64,000 bases of DNA from Olavius sp. associated proteobacterium Delta 1. Lineage in GTDB: Bacteria > Desulfobacterota > Desulfobacteria > Desulfobacterales > JAFDCJ01. The translations under genes were made by a program, and so were the position numbers. The notes under the pieces are model-generated. The model was not told the origin of the DNA. It saw only the letters and a program-made list of their open reading frames with translations, and made no database searches. This document shows, piece after piece, positions 44,664 to 53,211 of the stretch (positions are counted from its first letter, which is position 1; each line of letters begins with the position of its first letter). The DNA is taken from the NCBI GenBank assembly GCA_902749685.1, contig CACVKW010000771.1:122689-186688 (forward strand). Reading direction: 5' to 3'.

Positions 44664-45908
44664 TTAAGAGTCTCTATTTTCAAGCTCCATCAATTCTGAA
44701 ATGATAGAAAAATAGCCTTCCAGGGATTGCATCATCATGGCGATATCCACCCGTTCATCGGATGTATGGGCATAGCGCTCTTCTGTTCCGGAATATCCAA
44801 TGGTCGGAATACCCAGCAATCCGGCTGTCATGCTGCCATCTGTTCCAAATTTCCAATATTTAATATCCGGCTGCTGTCCGGTTTTTTTTAGCGCCAAAAG
44901 TATCTTTTGGACCAGGGGGTGGTCTTGATTGGTAATCCAGGGCGGATGATATTTTTGAACTTCTTTTTTATAACCGGTATAGGATTTTTCAACTATTTTT
45001 CTGACGCTGACAGTTGCTTCAAATTGGGGATCTTCTTTTTTGATTTCTTCAAATAAATGTTCAAATTCCGCCAATAACTCTGTTAAACTCTCTTCGGGCA
45101 TATATCGGCGATCAATTGAAATTTCACATTCATCCGGAATGATACTCAAGGTCCCTGGCTTACAGATTAAATCCGTTACGGTAATCGAGCTATCGCCCAG
45201 GATCGGATGATTGCTCAATTTGCCGGTCATTTCGTTAAATATGTAGTCGAGCACCGGCATCATTTTCTCAAGCGCATTGATGCCGTCCTTTGGTATTGAA
45301 GAATGCGCCGTTTTGCCTTTCGTTTTTACCACGAGTTCCACTTTTCCCCTTTGTCCCAGCACAACACCGAGGCCGGTCGGCTCACATAAAAATACCAGAT
45401 CGCAACCGAGTTTTTTAATTGGCAGGGTTTTTTGGCATAAATAGTCCATACCGAACATTTCGGCGGCCTCTTCATGCACCACGGCAGAAAAAATCAGATC
45501 CCCTTTAAACGAAGATCCCTGCTCTATTGCTAGTTTTAGAAGTTTCATTACAAATAGATGAACGGCAAGGCCCCCTTTAAGATCTGCTGCACCCCTGCCA
45601 TGGATATTACCTGATTCATCGATTACGCCACCAAACGGATCATACGGACTCCAACTATCAATATTGCCGGCCGGCACGACGTCCAAATGCCCGTTCAAAA
45701 GAATATTAATTCCTTTTTCTTGCCCATGGATAACACCGACGACATTTCCAATCCCATCGATAAAAGCGTCGTCCACGTCAAATTCTTTCAGTTTCCTTAA
45801 GATTACGTTTGCCAGTTTACCTTCCTCACCGGTAAAAGAGGGTATTTTTATGATTTCTTGCGTGAATTCTATCACATCTTTTTGAATAGCTTTAATTAGT
45901 TTTATCAT
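44664..45908 (-). CDS. M20-family metallopeptidase / deacylase (ArgE/DapE/YgeY-like)
   Basis: 414 aa. Metal-binding motifs of the family: LLNGHLDVVPAG (His-x-Asp) near residue 73, HGRGAADLKGGLA (bridging Asp) near 108, and VVHEEAAEMFGMD (catalytic Glu-Glu) near 146. The dimerisation domain follows KGKTAHSSIPKDGINALEKM. It hydrolyses an amide bond of an N-acyl amino acid or short peptide in the cytoplasm. The segment SYTGYKKEVQKYHPPW resembles YgeY-type hydrolases. It lies between the LacI gene and the transporter operon on the same strand. Confidence 0.87.
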   Translation of the reverse strand: MIKLIKAIQKDVIEFTQEIIKIPSFTGEEGKLANVILRKLKEFDVDDAFIDGIGNVVGVIHGQEKGINILLNGHLDVVPAGNIDSWSPYDPFGGVIDESGNIHGRGAADLKGGLAVHLFVMKLLKLAIEQGSSFKGDLIFSAVVHEEAAEMFGMDYLCQKTLPIKKLGCDLVFLCEPTGLGVVLGQRGKVELVVKTKGKTAHSSIPKDGINALEKMMPVLDYIFNEMTGKLSNHPILGDSSITVTDLICKPGTLSIIPDECEISIDRRYMPEESLTELLAEFEHLFEEIKKEDPQFEATVSVRKIVEKSYTGYKKEVQKYHPPWITNQDHPLVQKILLALKKTGQQPDIKYWKFGTDGSMTAGLLGIPTIGYSGTEERYAHTSDERVDIAMMMQSLEGYFSIISELMELENRDS

Positions 45909-46029
45909 GGAGATCTCTCTTTATTTGGCAGGACGTCAAACCCCGTTAATTCGTGCCCGTTTTAATTTCCGGATAGGCACTAATTAGGCAGCTATTTCTT
46001 TTCAGGAGGAGAAATGAATTTTTAGTGGG

Positions 46030-47055
46030 CTATCGTTTGACGGAGGTTGAATTCCTTATCACCAGCTCGGTTTCGAAAATATACTTTTTTTTATCGGCAT
46101 CCTTTTCTAAAAGTATCATTGCCGCTTTTTTTCCCATATCATAGAATGGCCACTTAATTGCGGTTATGGACGGATCCATCAGCGGCATGATTTCGTTATC
46201 AATGTAGCAAATGATTGAAATATCTTCCGGTACTTTTAGACCCGAATCCTTAACGGCTTTCAAACAAGCCGGGACCATTTCAAAACCGCCGACCAGAAAA
46301 GAAGTAACAGAGGGGATGTTCTTGATAATTTTTAGCGTCTTCTCATATGCCAGCTGGAAATCATAGTCACAAAATTCTACCAGATCGTCATCAACATGGA
46401 GTTCATTATCTTTAAGTGCTTTTTTATATACTTTTATTATTCGCGTATTAACGGTTGCTTCGCGTGTGCCTATGATCAAGGCTATTTTCCGGTGACCTAA
46501 ATCCGCTAAATATTTTACTGCATTGTAAGCATCTTTTTCGTAATCTATGCCCACATAATTTATTTTAGCTCTGCCCCAATAATAATTTAATATCACATAG
46601 TTGAAATTCAATTGATCCAAGCTTTTGATATAGTTATTAACAAAGTTCGGGCTCGTATAGCGGGTATTAAATATGATCAACCCGTCTACCGTATTTTGCT
46701 TCACAATCTGGCTGACCGGCCGGTTTCGATATAGTTTTCTGCCGCCGGAAAATAAAACAAGATCAAATCCCTTTTCACTGAGAACGTCCTGAATCCCGGT
46801 AATCATTTCCATGAAGGTATAATTACGGAAGATCGGAATTTCAAACGGGGTATATAACCCGATTGAATTTGTTTTGCCGGATGCAAGCCTCTTGGCAGTT
46901 AAATTCGGGTTGTAGTCCAATTTTCTGACGGCATCAAGAACACGCTCTCTTGTTTTTTGGCTCACTCTTGACCCGGCAGCATTGTTGATAACCAGAGACA
47001 CGGTGGTATGAGATACGCCGGCTGCCTCAGCCACTTTTTTGAGTGTCATATCCAT
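46030..47055 (-). CDS. LacI-family transcriptional regulator
   Basis: 341 aa from ATG 47055 (GAGAG nine bases upstream; a TTG five codons earlier is less likely). N-terminal helix-turn-helix LKKVAEAAGVSHTTVSLVIN, hinge KRLASGKTNSIGL, then a periplasmic-binding-protein-like effector domain. The motif is typical of sugar-responsive repressors. A palindrome of the shared GTTTAnCGnTAAAC type lies 181 bp upstream of the start, so self-control is likely, along with control of the Ugp transporter and the DHH-kinase operon. The stop is TAG. Confidence 0.92.
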   Translation of the reverse strand: MDMTLKKVAEAAGVSHTTVSLVINNAAGSRVSQKTRERVLDAVRKLDYNPNLTAKRLASGKTNSIGLYTPFEIPIFRNYTFMEMITGIQDVLSEKGFDLVLFSGGRKLYRNRPVSQIVKQNTVDGLIIFNTRYTSPNFVNNYIKSLDQLNFNYVILNYYWGRAKINYVGIDYEKDAYNAVKYLADLGHRKIALIIGTREATVNTRIIKVYKKALKDNELHVDDDLVEFCDYDFQLAYEKTLKIIKNIPSVTSFLVGGFEMVPACLKAVKDSGLKVPEDISIICYIDNEIMPLMDPSITAIKWPFYDMGKKAAMILLEKDADKKKYIFETELVIRNSTSVKR

Positions 47056-47235
47056 AAAAATTTCTCTCAATTAATCCGCCATGAAAAAAGCACACTGAGG
47101 GGAATAAAATGTTTTATGAAAGCTGGAGATAACTGTTAGATTGAAGCTGCCGCGGATTAATTACCTTATGCTTCACATAATACATTTGATATTTATGACA
47201 AAATTTTTTCAATTGCTGTGATGTTTTTGGTCAAA

Positions 47236-47249
47236 GTTTACCGTTAAAC
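47236..47249. promoter_or_regulatory. LacI-family operator at the regulator gene
   Basis: GTTTACCGTTAAAC in the 454-bp gap between the LacI gene (start 47055) and the phosphodiesterase lipoprotein gene (start 47525). It shares the pattern of the sites at 38460, 44351 and 44405 and could serve either gene. Nothing else was recognised in the gap. Confidence 0.65.
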
Positions 47250-47524
47250 AAAATACTAAGCAGCCCGGGCACTGTCAAGTATGAAATGGGAGTGTAATAA
47301 GATAGGACAAACCATCAGCATTTTTTGGGTCATCCTTCCGTAAAATTATTAGGGCGAAGGATTTGTTGCAGATTCGGTTTGAAGTCTTAGTTTTGGATTG
47401 CAATTACATGAATTTTGCACGCAAATGAACGGTTACAAAAAATACTATGCCATTTAACCTAAAGTGATTGGTTCCAAGTTCAGAGTTCAAAGGTCAAATA
47501 ATGCTGATTGGAGAAAGATACCTC

Positions 47525-48550
47525 ATGAATACCCATGAAGGGAAGATACGCCGCTTTTCGATTTATATTCTAATCATAATCGTTGCCCTGTTTTTTTTAG
47601 TTTCGTGCAGAACACCGGAAAACGGTACCCCCGGGGACGGGAATAAACTACCGGCGAAAAAACTACTCATCGTCGGTCATCGCGGTGCAGCCGGCCTGGC
47701 ACCTGAAAACACATTAGCGGCTTTTGGAAAGGCCTGCGAATTAGGAGTGGATGCTGTTGAGCTGGATGTTTTATTGACCTTGGACGGAAAAATTGCGGTG
47801 CATCACGATTACACGTTAAAATCGGAAATCACGCGAACGCCGGACGGGGAGTGGTTGAACCGCCCCGGATCGGCAATCAAGGATTTAACGCTTGCGCAAC
47901 TGAAAACATACGATGTCGGTCGGCTGAAACCCAACACCCGGTATTCGCGGCGTTATCCTGAGCAGCAGCCCGCAGATGGAGAACGCATTCCAAATCTTGG
48001 TGAAGTAATATCAATGATAGAAGCAAAGTGTGGTCCTGCTAACCAGCTCTGGGTTGAAATCAAGACCAATCCGGAAAAGCCACATCTCACGCCGGCGCCG
48101 ACCTCTGTCGCTGATGCAGTTGTGAAGCTTCTGCGGGAGCAGGATTTTGTCGGCCGGGTCCGCATCCTTTCCTTTGATTGGCGAGGACTGATACATATTC
48201 AGAAAATTGCACCTGAAATTCCGACGGTCTACTTGTCACTGGTTGGTAGAGGCTTGAATAATATCAAGCCTGGCCAGCCCGGGCCGTCTCCCTGGATGGC
48301 CGGCTATGATATCGATGATTTTCAGGGTTCAATCCCCCAGGCCGTTAAGGCAGCCGGTGGTCTGTATTGGGCTCCTTATTACAAACACACTACAGATAAC
48401 CTATTAAAAGAAGCCCACGAGCTGGGACTTCAAGTCTATGTATGGACCGTTGATTCCAGCAGTGAAATAGTTCGTATGATTGAGATGGGGGTGGATGGAA
48501 TTATTACCAACCGTCCCGATATTCTTAAAGCAGTCGTGGGATTAAGGTAA
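47525..48550 (+). CDS. Glycerophosphodiester phosphodiesterase lipoprotein
   Basis: 341 aa from ATG 47525, preceded by GGAGAAAG; upstream in-frame starts lack a signal peptide. A basic start and hydrophobic stretch ending FFLVSCRT give a lipobox (LVSC), so the protein is anchored outside the inner membrane. GDPD barrel: VGHRGAAGLAPENTLAAF, AVELDVLLTLDGKI, HHDYTLKSEITRT, and VDGIITNRPDIL at the end. It would release glycerol-3-phosphate from glycerophosphodiesters in the periplasm, feeding the Ugp transporter. It is the only plus-strand gene of the locus. Confidence 0.9.
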   Translation: MNTHEGKIRRFSIYILIIIVALFFLVSCRTPENGTPGDGNKLPAKKLLIVGHRGAAGLAPENTLAAFGKACELGVDAVELDVLLTLDGKIAVHHDYTLKSEITRTPDGEWLNRPGSAIKDLTLAQLKTYDVGRLKPNTRYSRRYPEQQPADGERIPNLGEVISMIEAKCGPANQLWVEIKTNPEKPHLTPAPTSVADAVVKLLREQDFVGRVRILSFDWRGLIHIQKIAPEIPTVYLSLVGRGLNNIKPGQPGPSPWMAGYDIDDFQGSIPQAVKAAGGLYWAPYYKHTTDNLLKEAHELGLQVYVWTVDSSSEIVRMIEMGVDGIITNRPDILKAVVGLR

Positions 48551-48596
48551 AGATCTCTTGGGAAAAAATTTTGTGCGTACATCTGATCTATATAGG

Positions 48597-48718
48597 CACA
48601 GGGGTAACATCAAAATAAATTCTAAACCGGTTGCCTCAGAAGGTTTTACCCAACAATAAAATCCCAAATCTCAAGCATCAAATTACAAATAAATCTCAAA
48701 TTCCAATATTCAATGACC
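48597..48718 (+). repeat. Interspersed repeat family B, copy 1
   Basis: About 120 bp matching 50852-50971 in the same orientation: both start CACAGGG(G)TAAC, pass through CAGAAGG, and end AATAAATCTCAAATT(C/G)CAATATTCAATGACC. It lies in the 371-bp gap before the SppA-like gene. Further on (48850-48910) is a low-complexity run of CAACTCAAC units. Confidence 0.65.
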
Positions 48719-48921
48719 AAAACATTCACAGCAGCAGTATCGTATCACTTTGCAAAGATGGGGCTGTCGGTTTAGACTAACGAAGCCTTGGGATTGGCCC
48801 TGCCGTTTCTTGACACGTCAAACGGCGTCCCTTATATTGCGCGTTGAACTATTTGCGCAGCTCAACCAACTCAACCAACTCAATCAACCAGTCAACCAAT
48901 CAACTAATTAGGCCAGGGTGG

Positions 48922-49914
48922 ATGAATATGCAAAAAACAATGTTATTAGCCGTTGTGGTAATTTCCCTTATCTTCATTGGTTGCACGGCTCCCAAGATTC
49001 GACTTTTTCCCAGCCAGGCGGATCCTCTGCGAGAGTTCACCCTTGAAGGCAAGGCGGATCAAAAAATCCTGGTTATTCCGGTCCGCGGGGTTATATCGGA
49101 TACCCCCCGCGAGGGGTTTGTCCGCACGCGGCCGAGTCTGGTGCAAGAGGTTGTTTCCCAGCTTAGACTTGCCGAAGACGATAAAAAGGTTAAAGCGGTT
49201 GTATTAAAAATTAATTCACCGGGCGGCTCCGTGACGGCCAGTGATATTCTTTTTAACGAAATATTAACCTTTAAAGCGCGATCCGGAGCAACAGTAATCG
49301 TTGCCATGATGGGTGTCGCCGCCTCAGGTGGCTATTACATTTCCCTGCCGGCCGACTACATTTTTGCTCATCCCACGACGTTAACCGGCTCCGTCGGCGT
49401 TATTTTCCTGCGGCCTAAAGTGACCGGTCTGATGGAGAAAATCGGTGTGGGGGTTGAAGTCAACAAATCCGGCATCAACAAAGACATGGGGATGCCTTAC
49501 CGGTCGGCAACTGCGGAAGAGAAAAAGATATTGCAGATCATGACCGATCGATTGGGAATACGATTCGTCGATTTGGCGGCTAAATATCGCAACTTCGATC
49601 CGGCGCTGACAGCAAAAATTGCCACGGCCCGGGTGTATCTGGCCCAAGAAGCCCTTGAGCTTGGGATGGTGGATGAGATCGGCTACCTGGATCAGGCGAT
49701 TACCAAGGCCAAACAACTGGCCGATCTGCCGGACAATGCCAGGGTGATCGTTTACCGCCGCACCGAATACCCGGACGATAATATATACAATACCTCCACG
49801 CGCTATGGCGGAGGCGATTTGTCCGTCATATCCGTGGATCTACTTCCCGATTCCCTTAACCAATTGCGAACCGGTTTCTATTACTTGTGGCCGGTTGCGA
49901 CATTGGGGGATTGA
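48922..49914 (+). CDS. SppA-like S49 signal-peptide peptidase lipoprotein
   Basis: 330 aa from ATG 48922. Upstream in-frame codons translate a low-complexity repeat and are unlikely to be coding. A signal peptide ends in a lipobox (FIGCTAP). S49 peptidase core: VLKINSPGGSVTASDILFNE, the nucleophile motif GVAASGGYYISLPADYIFA and SVGVIFLRPKVTGLMEKIG, with a likely catalytic Lys near NKSGINKDMG. It is the short, single-domain SppA form that degrades leftover signal peptides or membrane fragments. The lipobox suggests it faces the periplasm. GCCAGGGTGG precedes the start. Confidence 0.85.
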   Translation: MNMQKTMLLAVVVISLIFIGCTAPKIRLFPSQADPLREFTLEGKADQKILVIPVRGVISDTPREGFVRTRPSLVQEVVSQLRLAEDDKKVKAVVLKINSPGGSVTASDILFNEILTFKARSGATVIVAMMGVAASGGYYISLPADYIFAHPTTLTGSVGVIFLRPKVTGLMEKIGVGVEVNKSGINKDMGMPYRSATAEEKKILQIMTDRLGIRFVDLAAKYRNFDPALTAKIATARVYLAQEALELGMVDEIGYLDQAITKAKQLADLPDNARVIVYRRTEYPDDNIYNTSTRYGGGDLSVISVDLLPDSLNQLRTGFYYLWPVATLGD

Positions 49915-50273
49915 GATAGATTACAGATGGCAGAGTATTGAATTCGGAATTGGACCCGTCGTCGTCCGATAAGGCGGGACTATGCCGCGGCTATAGATGC
50001 GGAAGTCGGAATTATAGGATCCCAGAAGACAGAACCTGGGTATCGGGTGTCAGCCCAGCCGCTGGCCGCAGAGGCGGCCAGTCGAAGCGAAGAGAAAATC
50101 CCCTCTAACTCCCCTTATAGAAAAGGGGAAAATAACAAACTTCTTTGAGTGCTAAAAAAAATACAATGTGTTGCATTAAACGATATTGATTTGTGGGAGC
50201 GGTTATTAACCGCGATTTCCCGTAATTATGGGATTGCGTTTTGTGCTTCAGATCCTTCAGAGGAGGCTTTCCT
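49915..50273. other. Intergenic region with a REP-like hairpin
   Basis: No gene. TGTGGGAGCGGTTATTAACCGCGA at 50193-50216 contains the hairpin GCGGTT/AACCGC and matches a second copy at 61335-61358. CTGGCCGC (50062-50069) and GCGGCCAG (50074-50081) form another stem. Confidence 0.5.
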
Positions 50274-50774
50274 ATGCAAATAGCGCCTGACGACTTACTT
50301 TACTTCATTAACTGTGCTCTGGACGGTATGGTTCGTATCGCCGAAGAGTTGGGTGACGAGCGTGTCAATTTGCGCCCGGACATTCCCGGCGCCAACTCGC
50401 CGTATGCCATACTGTACCATTGTGTTGGCTGCACCAACTTCTGGATCGGTGGGCTCATTGCCGGCCGTCAGGTCACCCGTGACCGTGATGCTGAGTTTCA
50501 GGCACAGGGCACGGTGGCCGGCATTCGCCAAGCTGTGCGTGCCCTCCAAAAGCAATTACGGGAAGATATCACGCATGTGCAGGGGGACCAGCCCTTGGCC
50601 TATCCCGACGCTTTGCTACCGCTACAAGCGTGGACCAAGCAGCAGGGTGTCCAGCATTGGCGTCAGGGCAAAGCATTGATTCATGCGTATGAGGAGCTTT
50701 CCCAGCACCATGGACAGATGGAGATTACGCGTGATATTTTAATGCACCAGGGTTCACATGCCTCGCAGAAGTAA
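50274..50774 (+). CDS. DinB-like (DUF664-type) four-helix protein
   Basis: 166 aa from ATG 50274, with GAGGAGG ten bases upstream. Helical bundle with SPYAILYHCVGCTNFWIGGL near residue 44 and ELSQHHGQMEITRDILM near the C-terminus. The H in LYHCVG and the HHGQMEITRD histidines fit the metal triad of the DinB superfamily. Members are thiol-dependent transferases or have no known role. Apparently single-gene. Confidence 0.75.
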   Translation: MQIAPDDLLYFINCALDGMVRIAEELGDERVNLRPDIPGANSPYAILYHCVGCTNFWIGGLIAGRQVTRDRDAEFQAQGTVAGIRQAVRALQKQLREDITHVQGDQPLAYPDALLPLQAWTKQQGVQHWRQGKALIHAYEELSQHHGQMEITRDILMHQGSHASQK

Positions 50775-50851
50775 GTCCTTTTTGCATCCAACCTTTAACC
50801 ACAATTCACAAGCCCCCCTTTATTTAACGCTATGCCCCATGTCCCTGCCCC

Positions 50852-50971
50852 CACAGGGTAACCTTAAAGTAAATTTTTATCCAGTTGCATCAGAAGGGTG
50901 AAAAGGCGTTAAAATTCCAAATCACAAGCACCAAATAGCAAATAAATCTCAAATTGCAATATTCAATGACC
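50852..50971 (+). repeat. Interspersed repeat family B, copy 2
   Basis: Direct partner of 48597-48718; ends AAATTGCAATATTCAATGACC. It lies 66 bp before the collapsed DUF1850-TRAP gene. Confidence 0.65.
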
Positions 50972-51036
50972 CCTTAAGTATATGAAAGAAAAGGGTATCT
51001 CCGTGCCGGCAACGCTCTTGCCATAGGAGAAACGTC

Positions 51037-52098
51037 TTGACGAATCCCAGCCGGCGGCTCTTTTTAGGGGCCGCCGGCTTAGCTTTAACCCTTTTTGTGG
51101 TGGGTTTGCTTGCCCCCGGAGGCCTGGAACTGCAAGTGGTACCGGTTAAAGGTGGCTTGCCGTTGCTGGTATTGCCCATGAAGCCGGGCGAAAGATTTAC
51201 ATTACATTATTACCATTCGGTTGAAAACGCCCCCATCTGGGAAGAGCACAGCCTGGATGAAAAGGGGCGTATTTTCATAGAAGAAGAGCGATATTTAAAA
51301 TTCGGTGCCGGGATGGGGCGGATGCCGGGAGTGGGGCGTATGGTTCGTCTAGGGCCTTATGAAGTCATTGAAGATATGCACATGCCGACCGGCAATTTTA
51401 TCCTGCGGATCGGTAGCCCCGGTGTTGATCATACCGTGATATGGCGCGACCACAGCGTCAATCTGACCGGCACCGGGCTCCGGTTTTCGTCTCTGGTGGT
51501 TTCGCTTTCTCAGGGTATTCCGTTATTGGCCCTGTTGCTGGTCGCACTGACTTCTCTTTTGCTGGGTATGGGCCTGCCGGTAACGGCCTCTTATATTGTT
51601 TTAATTATTCTGGCCGGTCCCGGTCTGATGGATCTGGGGATACCCTTGTTGACGGCCCACATGATTGTTTTCTGGTACAGGTAGGATGCCAATGTGACAC
51701 CGCCGGTGGCGCTGGAGTCTTTTGCTGCATCGGGCATTGCCGGTTCAAGCCCCATGAAAACCGCCTTTACGTCCTGGAAGTTGGCTAAGGGCCTTTATAT
51801 ATTACCCATCATTATGGCCTATCATCCGTTGCTGTTAAACGGTCCGACCGGGGCGGTTGTTTTAACGGTGATTCTGTCCACCCTGGCCATCATTTCATTT
51901 GTGGCCTGCATGGAGAGATATTTTCTGACCAATATGAGCTGGCCCGAAACCATTTTACATGGTGCCACCGCCGTGATGCTCATCTGGAACATCCGTTTGT
52001 TAAACATTTTCGGTATCATTTTATTTGTTTTGCTCGTGATCTTCCAAATCTTGAAAAGAAGGAGAAACCCCGGCAGGGAGATTTCTCGCCGGGTGTGA
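51037..52098 (+). pseudogene. Collapsed DUF1850-TRAP transporter gene with an in-frame TAG
   Basis: It starts at TTG 51037 (AGGAG ten bases upstream). The first 140 residues are DUF1850 (YYHSVENAPIWEEHSL, later TVIWRDHSVNL). It then runs directly into the C-terminal third of a 4TM/12TM TRAP permease (LGMGLPVTASYIVLIILAGP). Normally DUF1850 is a separate gene and the permease has about 650 residues, so some 400-450 codons are missing. In addition, TAG at 51682-51684 interrupts HMIVFWYR and DANVTPPVALESFAASGIAG in one frame. The end is intact (TGA at 52096-52098). Confidence 0.8.
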
Positions 52099-52197
52099 AT
52101 GGAGCCTTTAAATTCCTGCCGATAGCGTTGTGCGCTTATTAAAAGGGTTTAAAAGCAAAGCCGGCTGTTACAACTCGTGTGAAACTACATTTATTTA

Positions 52198-52261
52198 GAC
52201 AGGATAACAGGATTAACAAGATTTTTATTGGCTATATCCTGTCGATCCAGTTGATCCTGTC
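52198..52261. repeat. GACAGGAT inverted-repeat element, short form
   Basis: GACAGGATAACAGGATTAACAAGAT on the left and the inverted match ATCCTGTCGATCCAGTTGATCCTGTC on the right enclose about 12 bp. A longer relative is at 63527-63778. The rest of the 324-bp gap holds TTCGATG tandem copies (52290-52327) and no gene. Confidence 0.6.
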
Positions 52262-52422
52262 AAAAAATAAATAGAAAGAATTCATTAATTCGATGTTGGA
52301 CGTTCAATGTTCGATGTTCGATGTTCATCAGTTTCTTATTTGATCAGACTGGACGCTCGCGGCTAGAGGCGGTGCTCGTGAGGAATTTGAAATATGTCCG
52401 GACAGGCCTTGCCAATACCCAT

Positions 52423-53211
52423 CTAGCCGCCTAAAAACAGGCGTCCAACCTCGGGATTTTGCAGCAGTTCATCGCCGCTGCCGGCTATGGCCAGCTGGCC
52501 GGAGACCAGCACATAGCCGATGTCGGCAAATTCGAGGCCTTTTTTGGCGTTCTGCTCGACCATGATGATGGTCTTACCTTCATTATGCTGGAGATCGTCC
52601 AGAATTTCAAACACCATTTCGATGTAGCGGGGCTCAAGCCCGATAGAGGGTTCGTCCACCAGCAGCACATCAGGCTCCATGATCAAGGCGCGCGAGATCT
52701 CAAGGAGGCGTCGTTCCCCCCCGGAAAGAACACCGGCATTCTGGTTGCGGCGTTCGGCCAGACGGGGATACTTGGCGAGTACTCTTTCGGCGGCTTCACG
52801 GGCCTGGGACGGTTTTTGCATGAGAAATCCGCCCATGAGCATGTTTTCTTCCACTGTCATAGCTGGAAAAATAGAGGCATCCTGCAAAATGTAAGCGACC
52901 CCGGCATGTTTGAGTTTTTCATTTGGGCTGAAGTGGGTGATGTTGTTTTCACCCATCTTGATGACACCATCGGTGATGTTGGTGAACCCGTAAATGGAGT
53001 GAAGGATGGTGGATTTACCCGCACCGTTGGGCCCTATTAAACACAAAGACTGTGCTTTGCCTATGAATAAATTAAAATCATGCAAAATAACCATTTTCCC
53101 ATACCCGGCATTGAGATTCTTAATGGTCAAATGCACATCATCGGACGATAGCTTTTTTAATTCTTCCGGCCCGGGTGCTTCCCCTAAAACTGAATACTGA
53201 TCTGCCGGCAT
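52423..53211 (-). CDS. livF: Branched-chain amino acid-type ABC transporter ATPase (LivF)
   Basis: 262 aa. Walker A GPNGAGKSTILHSIYGF near residue 68, signature LSGGERRLLEISRA, Walker B DVLLVDEPSIGLEP, switch MVEQNAKKG. An N-terminal extension of about 25 residues (MPADQYSVLGEAPGPEEL) precedes the usual LivF start and is unusual. It pairs with LivG to power the permease. It is the last gene, starting one base before livG's stop region ends (adjacent). The stop is TAG. Confidence 0.92.
   Translation of the reverse strand: MPADQYSVLGEAPGPEELKKLSSDDVHLTIKNLNAGYGKMVILHDFNLFIGKAQSLCLIGPNGAGKSTILHSIYGFTNITDGVIKMGENNITHFSPNEKLKHAGVAYILQDASIFPAMTVEENMLMGGFLMQKPSQAREAAERVLAKYPRLAERRNQNAGVLSGGERRLLEISRALIMEPDVLLVDEPSIGLEPRYIEMVFEILDDLQHNEGKTIIMVEQNAKKGLEFADIGYVLVSGQLAIAGSGDELLQNPEVGRLFLGG

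Noticed and set aside
48844..48921. N-terminal extension of the SppA-like protein
   Set aside because: The translated extension is a low-complexity Asn/Ser/Thr run from a DNA tandem repeat and would precede the signal peptide; the start at 48922 gives a proper lipoprotein signal.
9254..51684. Pyrrolysine recoding of TAG
   Set aside because: The residues expected at the TAG positions differ (Leu, Gln, Tyr), TAG ends many intact genes here, and no pyl gene is in the window. Left open only as a genome-level check.
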